From the NCBI RefSeq assembly GCF_018224615.1, contig NZ_JAGTUK010000003.1, forward strand, positions 820,786 through 884,785: a stretch of 64,000 bases of DNA. Direction: 5' to 3'. Under the pieces are notes generated by a model. That model saw nothing but the letters and a program-made list of their open reading frames with translations, was not told where the DNA came from and made no database searches. This DNA is from Microbacterium paraoxydans. GTDB taxonomy: Bacteria; Actinomycetota; Actinomycetes; Actinomycetales; Microbacteriaceae. Positions 1 to 9,653 of this stretch are shown here, piece by piece (the first letter of the stretch is position 1; each line of letters starts with the position of its first letter). A program made the position numbers and the translations under genes.

Positions 1-616
1 GGGCGAGCGACCGCATCTCGATCCAGTGCCCGAGCAGCATGATCACGATCAGCAGCGCCAGCTCCCACCAGAAGTCGAGCTCATGGTGCAGCAGCCCGAG
101 GCTGGCGCCCCACGACGCCACGAAGGCGACCGTGATCGCCAGCGCGATCAGCAGCATCATGCCGGGCTTGCGCGCCCGGAGCTCGCCGACCGCGCCCGCG
201 AGGAACGGCCGGCCGCCCCACACGTACATGACCGTGCCGAGCACGGGCGACACCCAAGTCAGACCCGGCACGTCGGGCAGCGTGTACCCCAGGATCATCG
301 CGAACATCCCGGACAGCACGACCGTCGGCACCGCGAGCACCAGCATGATCCAGAACAGGCGCCGGAACTGCCCGACGTGGTCGCCGTGACCGCCGTGACC
401 GCCATGGCCCGCGTGACCGCCGTGACCCGCGTGATCCGCGTGGGCCGCGTGGGCCGCGTGGGCCGCGTGGTCAGCGTGGCCCGCGTGGGGGTCGTGATCC
501 GCGTGGGCCGTGTGGTCCGCGTGGGGGTCGTGGCCCGCGTGGGGCTCGTGACCCGCGTGGGAGTCGACAGCGGTGTGATCCGTGCGCGGACCGTGGTCGT
601 GGTGCGGGGTGCTCAT
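1..616 (-). CDS. CopB-like heavy-metal P-type ATPase, N-terminal part (cut by window edge)
   Basis: This is the first ~205 residues of a P1B-type ATPase that should export copper or silver across the membrane. The start at 616 has a GGAGGG ribosome site about 7 bases upstream. Residues 1-80 carry 25 histidines, including an unbroken HXX series from His20 to His80. Two hydrophobic hairpins follow (about 84-175), then the segment HWIEMRSLA typical of the CopB group just before the actuator domain. The catalytic half lies beyond the left edge. It is the last gene of the copZ-copA-YHS operon. A His-rich tail instead of CxxC domains points to CopB rather than CopA. The metal is inferred. Confidence 0.85.
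   Translation of the reverse strand, partial: MSTPHHDHGPRTDHTAVDSHAGHEPHAGHDPHADHTAHADHDPHAGHADHAAHAAHAAHADHAGHGGHAGHGGHGGHGDHVGQFRRLFWIMLVLAVPTVVLSGMFAMILGYTLPDVPGLTWVSPVLGTVMYVWGGRPFLAGAVGELRARKPGMMLLIALAITVAFVASWGASLGLLHHELDFWWELALLIVIMLLGHWIEMRSLA
377..559 (-). repeat. 9-bp degenerate tandem repeat encoding HXX x 21
   Basis: A CAC or CAT codon recurs every 9 bases on the minus strand for 21 units (His20 to His80 of the ATPase). The two residues between are mostly AG, AD, AA, GG or DP. At DNA level the core is GCGGGCCAC-like. Such a repeat can change length by slippage. Confidence 0.9.
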
Positions 617-641
617 GATCTTCCCTCCAAGGTCGATGATG

Positions 642-674
642 CCGTGCGGGGCCGCGGTGACGCGCCCCGCACGG
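642..674 (-). terminator. GC-rich stem-loop between the YHS gene and the CopB-like gene
   Basis: An 11-bp perfect inverted repeat (642-652 and 664-674, arm CCGTGCGGGGC) with an 11-base loop sits in the gap after the YHS stop codon. There is no T tract, so it may be an attenuator or RNA-processing hairpin that lowers expression of the downstream ATPase rather than a full terminator. Confidence 0.35.
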
Positions 675-683
675 TGCGGTCGC

Positions 684-944
684 TCAGGCGGCCGCGAGGT
701 ACTTCGCGGGGTCGGCGTCGAACGCCGGACCGCAGCCCGCGCAGCAGAAGTGGTACCGCGTGCCCTCGTGGTCGCGGTACAGCCCTGCGGCCTCCGCGGC
801 GGCGATCGACACCGGGGTGCCCGCCATCACCGGGCATGTGGTCATGCCCTCGGCGTTCGACGCCAGCAGGTCGCGGCGCCCCTCGGCGGCGATACCACCG
901 GTGGCCGGAACGCTGCAGCAGGACCCTGCGGGGGAATCGGACAT
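684..944 (-). CDS. Small YHS-domain metal-binding protein
   Basis: 86 residues. The second half is a YHS domain: CPVMAGTPVSI near residue 37, then YRDHEGTRYHFCCAGCGPAF, ending in DPAKYL. The N-terminus has an extra CC pair and the whole protein has six cysteines. YHS domains are common next to or fused with copper ATPases and are thought to bind or deliver metal. The start at 944 has GAAGGAG upstream, and the gene follows the copA stop by 23 bases, so it is in the copper operon. Its exact role as a chaperone is inferred. Confidence 0.85.
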   Translation of the reverse strand: MSDSPAGSCCSVPATGGIAAEGRRDLLASNAEGMTTCPVMAGTPVSIAAAEAAGLYRDHEGTRYHFCCAGCGPAFDADPAKYLAAA

Positions 945-967
945 GTCGGAGCTCCTTCTTCTCTGTG

Positions 968-3217
968 TCACTGTGCGTCCACCGCCGTGCTGCGGAACGA
1001 CCGCAGGCGGAGGCTGTTGCCGACCACGAAGACGCTGGAGAGCGCCATCGCCGCGCCGGCGAGCATGGGGTTGAGCAGGCCGAGTGCCGCGAGCGGGATC
1101 GCCGCGACGTTGTACGCGAACGCCCAGAACAGGTTCCCTTTGATGGTGCCGAGCGTGCGGCGCGACAGGCGGATCGCATCGGCCGCGCTGCGCAGGTCGC
1201 CGCGCACGAGAGTGATGTCGCTCGCCTCGATCGCCGCGTCGGTGCCGGTGCCCATCGCGAGGCCGAGATCGGCCTGAGCGAGAGCCGCGGCGTCGTTCAC
1301 GCCGTCGCCCACCATCGCCACCACGCGGCCCTCGTCCTGCAACCGCCGCACCACCGCGACCTTGTCGGCCGGGAGCACCTCGGCGATCACCTCCTCGATG
1401 CCCACCTCCGCGGCGATCTGCTCCGCGACGGCGCGGTTGTCGCCCGTGAGCAGCACGGGTGTGAGCCCGAGCGCCGTGAGCTGCGCCACCGCCTGCGCAC
1501 TCGTGGCCTTGACCGTATCGGCCACCACGAGCACACCGCGAGCCGCGCCGTCCCATCCCACCGCGATCGCGGTCTTTCCCTGGCGCTCGGCCTCGGTCTT
1601 CACCGCGGCGAGCGCATCCGGCAGGTGCAGCGACCACTCCTCGAGCAGCGACACTCGACCGACGACCACGGCGTGACCGTCGACCACGCCCTGCACGCCG
1701 CGGCCCTCGATGCTCGTGAACCCCTCGGGCGCGGGCAACGGCCCCAGCTCCCTGGTCGCCGCGGCGGCCACGGCCTGGGCGATCGGGTGCTCCGACGCGT
1801 CCTCCAGCGCCCCGGCGAGGCGCAGCAGCTCGGCGCGCTCGACGCCGTCGGCGACGTGCACGGCTGTGAGGGTCATGCGGCCGGTGGTGACGGTGCCGGT
1901 CTTGTCGAGCACGACCGTGTCGACGCGGCGGGTGGACTCGAGGACCTCCGGACCCTTGATCAGGATGCCCAGCTGCGCACCACGACCCGTGCCGACGAGG
2001 AGCGCCGTGGGGGTGGCGAGGCCCAGGGCGCAGGGGCACGCGATGATGAGCACGGCGACGGCCGCGGTGAAGGCCGCCGCGGCGGGGAAGCCCGCGCCGA
2101 GCCAGACGCCCAGCGTGCCGAGCGCCACCGCGATCACGATCGGGACGAAGATGCCGGAGACGCGGTCGGCGAGGCGCTGCACCTGCGCCTTCCCGGTCTG
2201 CGCCTCCTCCACGAGCCGCGCCATCTGCGCCAGCTGCGTGTCGGAGCCGACGCGGGTCGCGCGCACGACGAGACGTCCGCCCGCGTTCACGGTGGCCCCG
2301 GTCACGGCGTCGCCCTCGCCCACCTCCACCGGCACCGACTCGCCCGTGAGCATCGAGGCGTCCACGGCCGAGGTGCCGGACACCACGATGCCGTCGGTGG
2401 CGATCTTCTCGCCCGGTCGCACCACGAACTCGTCGCCGACCGCCAGCTCGCCCGTCGGGATGCACGTCTCCACACCGTCGCGCAGTACCGCGACCTCTTT
2501 CGCGCCGAGCTCGAGCAGTGCCCGCAGCGCCGCCCCTGCCTGTCGCTTGGAGCGCTTCTCGAAGTAGCGCCCGGCGAGGATGAACGTGGTGACCCCGGCA
2601 CCCACCTCGAGGTAGATGTTCCCCGCCCCGTCGCTCGGGGCCACGGTCAGCTCGAACGGGTGGGTCATGCCCGGCATTCCAGCCGTGCCGAAGAACAGGG
2701 CGTACAGCGACCACAGCAGCGCCGCGAGCGTGCCCATCGAGATGAGCGTGTCCATGGTCGCCGCGCCGTGACGCAGGTTGATCCATGCGGCCCGGTGGAA
2801 CGGCCACGCCGCCCACACGATCACGGGCCCGGCGAGGGCGAGCGATAGCCACTGCCAGTACGTGAACTGGAGGGCGGGGATCATCGCCATCGCGACGACG
2901 GGCACCGTGAGCACGATCGACGCGATCAGCCGGTGGCGCAGCGAGACGAGCTCGTCATCCGCGGCGTCGGGCGCGGTGTTCTCGGTGGGCGGGGCCGGGG
3001 GTGCCGGGACCGCCGCGGTGTAGCCGGTCTTCTCCACCTCGGCGATCAGCAGGGCCGGGTCGAAGCCGGCCGGTGCGGTGACCTTGGCCTTCTCCGTCGC
3101 GTAGTTGACGGTCGCGGTGACGCCGTCGATGCGGTTGAGCTTCTTCTCGATCCGCATGGCGCACGAGGCGCAGGTCATGCCGCCGATGTCGAGCTCGACG
3201 CTGGTGCCGGTGTCCAT
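968..3217 (-). CDS. copA: Copper-exporting P-type ATPase CopA
   Basis: 749 residues. Order of parts: one N-terminal HMA domain (GMTCASC, Cys16 and Cys19), membrane helices from about residue 95, actuator loop with TGES, the metal-site helix [10 protein letters not shown], phosphorylation motif DKTGT, an SEHP motif of the nucleotide domain, and GDGVND. These are the hallmarks of Cu+-exporting P1B ATPases. A much longer upstream open frame exists, but the ATG at 3217 overlaps the copZ stop codon by one base (TGATG), which fits coupled translation and places the HMA domain at the N-terminus. Expected to be induced with copZ through the operator at 3451. Confidence 0.96.
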   Translation of the reverse strand: MDTGTSVELDIGGMTCASCAMRIEKKLNRIDGVTATVNYATEKAKVTAPAGFDPALLIAEVEKTGYTAAVPAPPAPPTENTAPDAADDELVSLRHRLIASIVLTVPVVAMAMIPALQFTYWQWLSLALAGPVIVWAAWPFHRAAWINLRHGAATMDTLISMGTLAALLWSLYALFFGTAGMPGMTHPFELTVAPSDGAGNIYLEVGAGVTTFILAGRYFEKRSKRQAGAALRALLELGAKEVAVLRDGVETCIPTGELAVGDEFVVRPGEKIATDGIVVSGTSAVDASMLTGESVPVEVGEGDAVTGATVNAGGRLVVRATRVGSDTQLAQMARLVEEAQTGKAQVQRLADRVSGIFVPIVIAVALGTLGVWLGAGFPAAAAFTAAVAVLIIACPCALGLATPTALLVGTGRGAQLGILIKGPEVLESTRRVDTVVLDKTGTVTTGRMTLTAVHVADGVERAELLRLAGALEDASEHPIAQAVAAAATRELGPLPAPEGFTSIEGRGVQGVVDGHAVVVGRVSLLEEWSLHLPDALAAVKTEAERQGKTAIAVGWDGAARGVLVVADTVKATSAQAVAQLTALGLTPVLLTGDNRAVAEQIAAEVGIEEVIAEVLPADKVAVVRRLQDEGRVVAMVGDGVNDAAALAQADLGLAMGTGTDAAIEASDITLVRGDLRSAADAIRLSRRTLGTIKGNLFWAFAYNVAAIPLAALGLLNPMLAGAAMALSSVFVVGNSLRLRSFRSTAVDAQ

Positions 3218-3426
3218 CAGGCTCGCACCGCCTGGTATCCGGCCTCGTCGACCGCGGCGAGGACGGCGTCGTCGTCGAGAACGGTCGTGCTGCGTACGAC
3301 GAGTCGCCCGGTCTGCGCGCTCACGTCGACGCCGTCGACGCCGGGGATCTGGGAGACCTCGCCGCGGACGGCCAGCTCGCAGTGGCCGCACGTCATCCCG
3401 GTGACCTGGTACTCGCTCGTGTTCAT
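3217..3426 (-). CDS. copZ: Copper chaperone CopZ (HMA domain)
   Basis: 69 residues forming a single HMA domain with the copper-binding GMTCGHC motif (Cys13, Cys16) and the alternating helix-strand pattern of Atx1/CopZ. It would carry Cu+ in the cytoplasm and pass it to CopA. The open frame extends upstream to 3567, but the ATG at 3426 has AGAGGAAC in place, gives the usual family length, and lies just after the operator. It is the first gene of the copper operon and overlaps copA by one base. Confidence 0.93.
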   Translation of the reverse strand: MNTSEYQVTGMTCGHCELAVRGEVSQIPGVDGVDVSAQTGRLVVRSTTVLDDDAVLAAVDEAGYQAVRA

Positions 3427-3450
3427 CGTCGTTCCTCTCGATCTCTGGGA

Positions 3451-3465
3451 TACCCCCCTGGGGTA
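3451..3465 (-). promoter_or_regulatory. CsoR-like copper operator
   Basis: A perfect inverted repeat TACCCC-CCT-GGGGTA, flanked by further partly symmetric bases (GGGA on the left, CTCCC on the right). G-tract palindromes of this form are typical CsoR/RcnR-family sites. It lies 25-39 bases upstream of the copZ start and downstream of the candidate -10, so a bound repressor would block transcription initiation. No csoR gene is in this window. Confidence 0.7.
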
Positions 3466-3480
3466 CTCCCTCGCCACAAC

Positions 3481-3500
3481 CTTATACCTCTCACGGGTAT
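3481..3500 (-). promoter_or_regulatory. Candidate copZ promoter -10 with a second short inverted repeat
   Basis: On the minus strand TATAAG (3481-3486) is the best -10 for the copper operon. The overlapping repeat ATACC-N7-GGTAT (3484-3500) may be a weaker second repressor site. No convincing -35 was seen. Confidence 0.4.
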
Positions 3501-3596
3501 TCCCGAAACAGCCGGAAGCCACGTCGCCCGCCGTCCTCGCCCTCGCAGGGTGACCCGGCCGCGCCACCCCGGCGCATGCGCTGTCACGCTGAGCCC

Positions 3597-4529
<933 letters not shown>

Positions 4530-4547
4530 CACCCCGGGGCGGCGTGC

Positions 4548-5441
4548 TCACACGGCACAGCGGAACCCGATGTGCGTCATCGCCGTGTCTTCCGCCTGCG
4601 CCGACCGCGCGGCCGGCCGATACCGCAGGCAGTACTCGGGCGCGCACAGGTGGGAGCCGCCCTTGAGCACTCGGCGCGGGATGGGCGATCCCGGCTCCGC
4701 CGACAGCAGGCTCGCCCGGCGGCCCTGATCCACCGCGACCGTGCCGGGCGGCACGTGCCGGTGGGTCCAGTAGTCGGCGGTCCACTCCCACACGTTGCCG
4801 ATCATGTCGAACAGCCCGTACCCGTTGGCGGGGAAGCTGCGCACGGGCGCCGTGCCCACCCAGCCCGACGCGCCGTCGTTGCGGTAGGGGAACGCGCCCT
4901 GCCACGTGTCGGCCATCAGCACGCCGTCCGGCCGGGTCTCGTCGCCCCACGCGAACCGCGCGCCGACCAGACCGCCGCGTGCCGCCCACTCCCACTCGGC
5001 CTCGGTCGGCAGGCGCTTGCCCGCCCACGCGGCGTACGCGGCGGCGTCGGCGAAGGCGACGTGCACCACGGGATGGTCGAGCCGATCGTCGATCGACGAG
5101 CCGGGGCCGGACGGCCGACGCCAGAACGCGCCGGGCTCCCACCGCCACCACTGCCGCCAGTCGCGCAGGTCGACCGGTCCCGGCGTCGGTGTGAACACCA
5201 TGGCGCCGGGAACCAGGTCGTCGGGGTGCACGCCCGGGTAGTCGGCGGGGTCCATGGGCCGCTCGGCGACCGTGACGTAGCCGGTCTCGTCGACGAAGCG
5301 CGCGTACTCGCGGTTGGTCACCGGGTGCTCGTCGAGGCGGAACGACGTGACCTCGCGCTCGTGGACCGGTCCCTCTTCGGGGTAGAACTCATCGGACCCC
5401 ATCTGCAGCGTGCCCCCGGGAACCTCGATCATCGCCGCCAT
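4548..5441 (-). CDS. Formylglycine-generating enzyme (sulfatase-modifying factor, SUMF1 type)
   Basis: 297 residues. It oxidises the active-site cysteine of sulfatases to formylglycine. The start of the family is visible (IEVPGGTLQMGSDEFYPEEGPVH, split here as residues 5-27), followed by EWEWAARGG and the NVWEWTADYW block. The catalytic pair is in GGSHLCAPEYCLRYR (Cys266 and Cys271), matching the two copper-binding cysteines of actinobacterial FGE. Start choice is uncertain: ATG 5441, ATG 5432 (with AAGG at better distance) or GTG 5495. It lies 59 bases after the sulfatase stop on the same strand, so the enzyme and its substrate are co-transcribed. Confidence 0.93.
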   Translation of the reverse strand: MAAMIEVPGGTLQMGSDEFYPEEGPVHEREVTSFRLDEHPVTNREYARFVDETGYVTVAERPMDPADYPGVHPDDLVPGAMVFTPTPGPVDLRDWRQWWRWEPGAFWRRPSGPGSSIDDRLDHPVVHVAFADAAAYAAWAGKRLPTEAEWEWAARGGLVGARFAWGDETRPDGVLMADTWQGAFPYRNDGASGWVGTAPVRSFPANGYGLFDMIGNVWEWTADYWTHRHVPPGTVAVDQGRRASLLSAEPGSPIPRRVLKGGSHLCAPEYCLRYRPAARSAQAEDTAMTHIGFRCAV

Positions 5442-5500
5442 GCCTTCATGGTAGGGCTCGCCCGCGCGTGCGGGCCGCGTCGGAGAGGCACTCACGGCAC

Positions 5501-7834
5501 CTACTCGCGAGACAGCATCGCGGCCGCCTCCCGCTCCAGATCCAGGTACTGCTCCGCGCTCACGTCGACCGCCACGCCGAGCAGCGTGCCACCCGTGAAC
5601 GGGAAGGAGCTGCCGTACTGACGGCTCACCGGGTCGGCGCTGTCCCATCCCACGCACAGTCCGTCGCCGCACAGCGTGAACTTGCCGACCTGCGCCCGCA
5701 TCGGCCCCGACGCGACCGCCTGATCGTCGACGTACAGCGTGGCGGTGCCGACCGACTCGCCGTGCTCCCCCGCGCGCTCTCGCACGAACTGCACGCCGAG
5801 CGTGTGCGGCCCCGGCGCGAGCGGCTCGGAGGTGAACGTCTGCTCCGGCGGGATGCCGAGGAAGTTGTACACATAGGTCAGACGACCGTCCTTGAGGAAC
5901 AGCGAGTGCCCGCCGAACCGCGAGCCGTGCGCGAACAGCACGCCCTGCGCCCCCTCCTCCAGCACCACGTCTGCGATGATCGAGAACGACCGCCCCCGCA
6001 CGTTGACCGCGACGCTCTCCGGCACCGCGGCCGTGCCGGGGAAGTACACGTAGCGCTCGCGCGGCGGCTCCGCCTGCGGACGCTGCACGGTCAGCAGCTC
6101 CCTGGCCGAACGGTCGTCGAGCGGCAGGGCGAAGTTCGCCTCCGCTTCCGCGAACCAGGCGTCGATCAGCTCCTGCAACTTCTCCGGATGCTCGGCCGCG
6201 AGGTCGTGCGCCTCGGCGCGGTCCTCCGCCACGTGGTACAGCTCCCACGCGTCGTCGTCGAAGTGACCCTTGCCGCTCAGGGGCGCGTGCACTGCGGCCG
6301 CCTTCCACCCGTCCTTCCAGATGCCGCGAGTGCCGAGCATCGAGTAGTACTGCACGTGCTTCTCGCTCGGGCCGTCGGGCGCCGCGTCGAAGCTGTACCG
6401 CATCGACACGCCGTCGAGCGGGCGCTGGGCCACCCCGCGGTAGGTCTCGGGCATCTCGATCCCGATCGCGTCGAGCACGGTCGCCACCACGTCGACGGAG
6501 TGGTGGTACTGGTGGCGCAGCTCGCCGCGAGCCTCGAAGCCCTTCGGCCAGTGGATCACCATCGGGTCGCACGTGCCGCCCGAGTACTGGGAGTAGCGCT
6601 TGAACATCTGGAACGGGGTCGAGAACGCCGCTGCCCACCCCGTCGGATAGTGGTTGTAGGTGTCGGCGGAGCCCAGCCGATCGATCATCGCGAGGTTCTC
6701 GGCGAGGTCGTCCGGGAAGCCGTTGAAGAACTTGTTCTCATTGACGGAGCCGTCCGGCGAGCCCTCCCCCGATGCCCCGTTGTCGGCGCAATAGAACACG
6801 AGCGTGTTGTCGAGCTGCCCCGTCTCCTCGAGGTAGTCGATGATGCGGCCGACCTGCGCGTCGGTGTACTCGCTGAACCCGGCGAACACCTCGGCCATGC
6901 GGGCGAACAGGCGCCGCTCGTCGTCATTCAGCTCGGCCCAGGGCCGCACGACGTCCGCGGGATTCGCGACGTCGTCCGGCAGCGGGTTGAACGGCGTGAG
7001 CGCGGTGCCCTCCGGGAGCACGCCCTTCTCGACCATACGCGCGAGCACCCACTCGCGGTACGCGTCGTAGCCGTCGTCGAACACGCCCTTGTACTTGTCG
7101 ATGTACTCCTGGGGCGCGTGGTGCGGGGCGTGGTTCGCACCGGGACAGAACCACAGGTACCAGGGCTTCGACGGGTTCGACGCCTGCTGGTTGCGGATCA
7201 TGCTCAGGGCCTGATCCGCCAGGTCCTTCGAGAGGTGGTAGCCCTCCTCCGGCGTGTAGGGCGCCTCGATGAAGTGGTTGTCCTCCACGAGATCCGGATA
7301 CCAGTTGTTGGTCTCCCCGCCGAGAAAGCCGTAGAACCGGTCGAACCCGAGCTGCAGCGGCCACATCGACCGGTTGCCGCCCGGAGCGTTGTCCTCCTCC
7401 GGCACGTTGTGGTCCTTGCCGACCCAGAACGTGGAGTAGCCGTTGTCCTGCAGCACCTGCCCGATCGTGGCGCACTCTGCGGGCAGCCGCCCCGCGAAGC
7501 CGGGGAACCCGTTGGTGCCCTCCATGATCACGCCTGCCCGGTTCACGTGGTGGTTGCGCCCGGTGAGCATCGTCGACCGGGTGGGTGAGCACAGCGCCGT
7601 CGTGTGCCACTGCGTGTAGGTGAGCCCGCCCGCCGCGAGCCGCTCCATGGTCGGCATGCTGATGCGCCCGCCATACGGCGACCACGATGCGAGCCCGGTG
7701 TCGTCGTACAGGATCACGAGCACGTTCGGTGCGCCCTCGGGGGCGCGTCGCAACTCGTACGGCGACCAGTCCGGCGTCGAGTCCCGCACATCGAGCCGGA
7801 TCTCTCCGGCGAAGTCCTGGTTGAAGTCCGACAT
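5501..7834 (-). CDS. Arylsulfatase (AtsD-like, type I formylglycine sulfatase)
   Basis: 777 residues, close to the ~787 of mycobacterial AtsD-type enzymes. It hydrolyses sulfate esters. The signature is LCSPTRSTMLTGR with Cys82 as the residue converted to formylglycine; Asp44-Asp45 in LYDDTG are metal ligands. The catalytic domain runs to about residue 530. The C-terminal ~230 residues form a beta-rich extension with repeated glycine-aromatic segments, as in AtsD. No signal peptide is visible, so it probably acts in the cytoplasm. The start at 7834 has GGAGGAG at good distance. It is followed by its maturase and preceded by a membrane protein, SHOCT and DUF6325 genes. The physiological sulfate ester is unknown. 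Confidence 0.94.
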   Translation of the reverse strand: MSDFNQDFAGEIRLDVRDSTPDWSPYELRRAPEGAPNVLVILYDDTGLASWSPYGGRISMPTMERLAAGGLTYTQWHTTALCSPTRSTMLTGRNHHVNRAGVIMEGTNGFPGFAGRLPAECATIGQVLQDNGYSTFWVGKDHNVPEEDNAPGGNRSMWPLQLGFDRFYGFLGGETNNWYPDLVEDNHFIEAPYTPEEGYHLSKDLADQALSMIRNQQASNPSKPWYLWFCPGANHAPHHAPQEYIDKYKGVFDDGYDAYREWVLARMVEKGVLPEGTALTPFNPLPDDVANPADVVRPWAELNDDERRLFARMAEVFAGFSEYTDAQVGRIIDYLEETGQLDNTLVFYCADNGASGEGSPDGSVNENKFFNGFPDDLAENLAMIDRLGSADTYNHYPTGWAAAFSTPFQMFKRYSQYSGGTCDPMVIHWPKGFEARGELRHQYHHSVDVVATVLDAIGIEMPETYRGVAQRPLDGVSMRYSFDAAPDGPSEKHVQYYSMLGTRGIWKDGWKAAAVHAPLSGKGHFDDDAWELYHVAEDRAEAHDLAAEHPEKLQELIDAWFAEAEANFALPLDDRSARELLTVQRPQAEPPRERYVYFPGTAAVPESVAVNVRGRSFSIIADVVLEEGAQGVLFAHGSRFGGHSLFLKDGRLTYVYNFLGIPPEQTFTSEPLAPGPHTLGVQFVRERAGEHGESVGTATLYVDDQAVASGPMRAQVGKFTLCGDGLCVGWDSADPVSRQYGSSFPFTGGTLLGVAVDVSAEQYLDLEREAAAMLSRE

Positions 7835-7908
7835 GGCTGCTCCTCCTGTGGCCGGTGTCCTCGCGTGCCCCGAGTATCCCCGGCTGCCGCGGCCGACGGG
7901 GGTGGCGC

Positions 7909-7925
7909 TCATCCCTCCCGGGTGA
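7909..7925. promoter_or_regulatory. Degenerate TCAYCC...GGGTGA palindrome upstream of the sulfatase
   Basis: TCATCC-CTCCC-GGGTGA, 75 bases before the sulfatase start and overlapping the stop codon of the preceding membrane-protein gene. Same layout and length as the element at 10161. May let the sulfatase be controlled separately. Weak on its own. Confidence 0.25.
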
Positions 7926-9273
7926 GTACCGCCGCCGCATCGCCGCGGGCATCGCCTGCCGGTTCGTCGACCGTGCCCTCGGCGGCGTCTTCCGCCGGGC
8001 TCTCGGGAGGGCGGCGCAGCAGCTCGACCAGCACCACGAGCACGAGCACGCCCACGGTCACGCCGAGCACCGCACCGAACGTCACCGGTCGCGACAGGAT
8101 CAGCACCAGCAGCGCGACCACGAGCCCCGCGACCAGGATCGGCCCGCGATACCGGTCCACCGCGACACCGAACCGTCCCGTGGTCACGCCGTGGCGCTCC
8201 GCCGCACCCCGGATGGCGGCGAAACCGCTCTCTGCGGCGGTCCTCGTGCGCACGGCCGCACGCGAGGACCCGGCGACCCACGCCCACACCGCCACCAGCA
8301 CCGCCAGCAGCGCGAGCGCCGCGACCGTGGAGGACAGCAGCGTGGTGACCGCGTCGAACAGCGAGGCCGCGGCAGCGGAGGTCATGATCGACGGGCTCAC
8401 CGCGCCGAGGAAGAACGAGCGGCCGATGCCCATGCCGGCAGCCAGGAGCAGGAAGGCCGCGGCGAGCGCGGCACTCGTCCAGAACAGCGCCCTCGACCGG
8501 TCTCGCGCCAGCAGGATCCCCACCACGACCAGCCCCACGAGCACCCACGGCAACCAGAACCCCGCCGCGACCGCCACCTGGTACAGCGCTCGTACCAACA
8601 CGAGCGCATCGGCCTGGGCGATCGGGATGGAGCGGTCGATCACGGGGATCAGGTCGGCCACTCCGACACCGCGCTCCGCGAGGGCCTCTTTGACGCGCTC
8701 GATCACCACGCCGAGGTCGAGCGACAGCACCCCGTCGTCGGCGAGCTGCAGCGCGGTACCCGGTTGATCCTGCAGCACCGCGACGGCGCGCTCATGGGCC
8801 ACCCGCAGCGACTGCGACCAGATGTCGGCGAACTGCGCGGACGACACCACGTCATGCACCACGCCGTCGATCAGCGACGACAGCCCGGACGCGGCGGGAG
8901 CCTCGAGCAGCGTGAGGGCGCTCTCGGCGCGCGGCGGCAGGTCGAGCGTGCGCAGCCCGTCGAACAGCTCCCCCACCACGGCGTCGAGGTCGACCTGCTC
9001 GTCGATCGCTGCGCTCACCTGATCGGCCACGAAGTCCTGCACATCCGGGTCCTGCGCCAGGGGACCGAAGGTCGCGACGAACCGGTCGGCGTCCACGAGC
9101 TGCAGGCGCCCCCACGTGCCGAGCACCGCGACCGGGGCGAGCAGCACCGCCACCGCCAGCACGATCCCGGCGAGGATGCCGCGCGCCGATGGGCGACGTC
9201 GCGGAGCGCGGAGCGCCTCGTTCTCGCGTTCGAGCAGCTCGACCCGCGCCTTCAACTCATCGAGTTCGCCCAT
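7909..9273 (-). CDS. Membrane protein of unknown function with N-terminal coiled coil
   Basis: 454 residues. Residues 1-22 (ELKARVELLERENEAL) look like a short cytoplasmic coiled coil. A helix at about 30-52 anchors the protein, then about 180 mostly soluble, acidic residues (DADRFVATFGPLAQDPDVQD onwards) would lie outside. At least five hydrophobic helices follow (about 225-420), ending in a polar tail. I do not recognise a catalytic motif. It sits between the SHOCT protein (37-base gap) and the sulfatase (74-base gap) in one operon, so it may be a membrane partner of this module. That link is inferred from position only. Confidence 0.8.
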   Translation of the reverse strand: MGELDELKARVELLERENEALRAPRRRPSARGILAGIVLAVAVLLAPVAVLGTWGRLQLVDADRFVATFGPLAQDPDVQDFVADQVSAAIDEQVDLDAVVGELFDGLRTLDLPPRAESALTLLEAPAASGLSSLIDGVVHDVVSSAQFADIWSQSLRVAHERAVAVLQDQPGTALQLADDGVLSLDLGVVIERVKEALAERGVGVADLIPVIDRSIPIAQADALVLVRALYQVAVAAGFWLPWVLVGLVVVGILLARDRSRALFWTSAALAAAFLLLAAGMGIGRSFFLGAVSPSIMTSAAAASLFDAVTTLLSSTVAALALLAVLVAVWAWVAGSSRAAVRTRTAAESGFAAIRGAAERHGVTTGRFGVAVDRYRGPILVAGLVVALLVLILSRPVTFGAVLGVTVGVLVLVVLVELLRRPPESPAEDAAEGTVDEPAGDARGDAAAVLTREG

Positions 9274-9310
9274 CGGTCCTCCTCCGCGCTGTCGCCGTGG
9301 CGCTCCGCGG

Positions 9311-9652
9311 CTACGTGCCGAGCAGCTTCTGCTTCGCCGCCGCGAACTCCTCCGCCGACAGCACTCCGGCCTGCTGCATGGATGCGAGCTGCTGCAGCTT
9401 CGCGATCAGGTCGTCTCCCGCGGCCGGCGCCGGCGTCGGCGCGGCCGGTGGCGCGGCCATGTTCTGCACCGTCGCCTCGACCTGCGCCTGCTGCTGAGCG
9501 GCCTCGTACTGCTGCTGCTCGTACTCCTCCTGCGCACGGCGCGCCTGGTGTCGTTGCGCCGCTCCCGTGACGGCCGAGGCCGTGCCCGCGACCACCGCCG
9601 TGCGCGCGGCGAGCCCCAGCAGCCCGGGGCGTCCGAATCTCCGCAGAGGCAT
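9311..9652 (-). CDS. SHOCT-domain protein
   Basis: 113 residues. A basic N-terminus (PLRRFGRPG) precedes a short alanine-rich hydrophobic stretch (about 11-28), a Gln/Glu-rich helical linker, a Pro-Ala stretch and a C-terminal SHOCT domain (DDLIAKLQQLASMQQAGVL, then SAEEFAAAKQKLLG). SHOCT domains are short oligomerisation or regulatory modules usually attached to membrane or stress proteins. The ATG is one base after the DUF6325 stop (TGACATG) with GGGG upstream. It is followed by the unknown membrane protein. Confidence 0.85.
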   Translation of the reverse strand: MPLRRFGRPGLLGLAARTAVVAGTASAVTGAAQRHQARRAQEEYEQQQYEAAQQQAQVEATVQNMAAPPAAPTPAPAAGDDLIAKLQQLASMQQAGVLSAEEFAAAKQKLLGT

Positions 9653-9653
9653 G

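Noticed and set aside
26..2848. 940-codon plus-strand frame over the copper ATPases
   Set aside because: Antisense shadow of copA and the CopB-like gene; low-complexity Arg/Asp/His composition, no recognisable domain.
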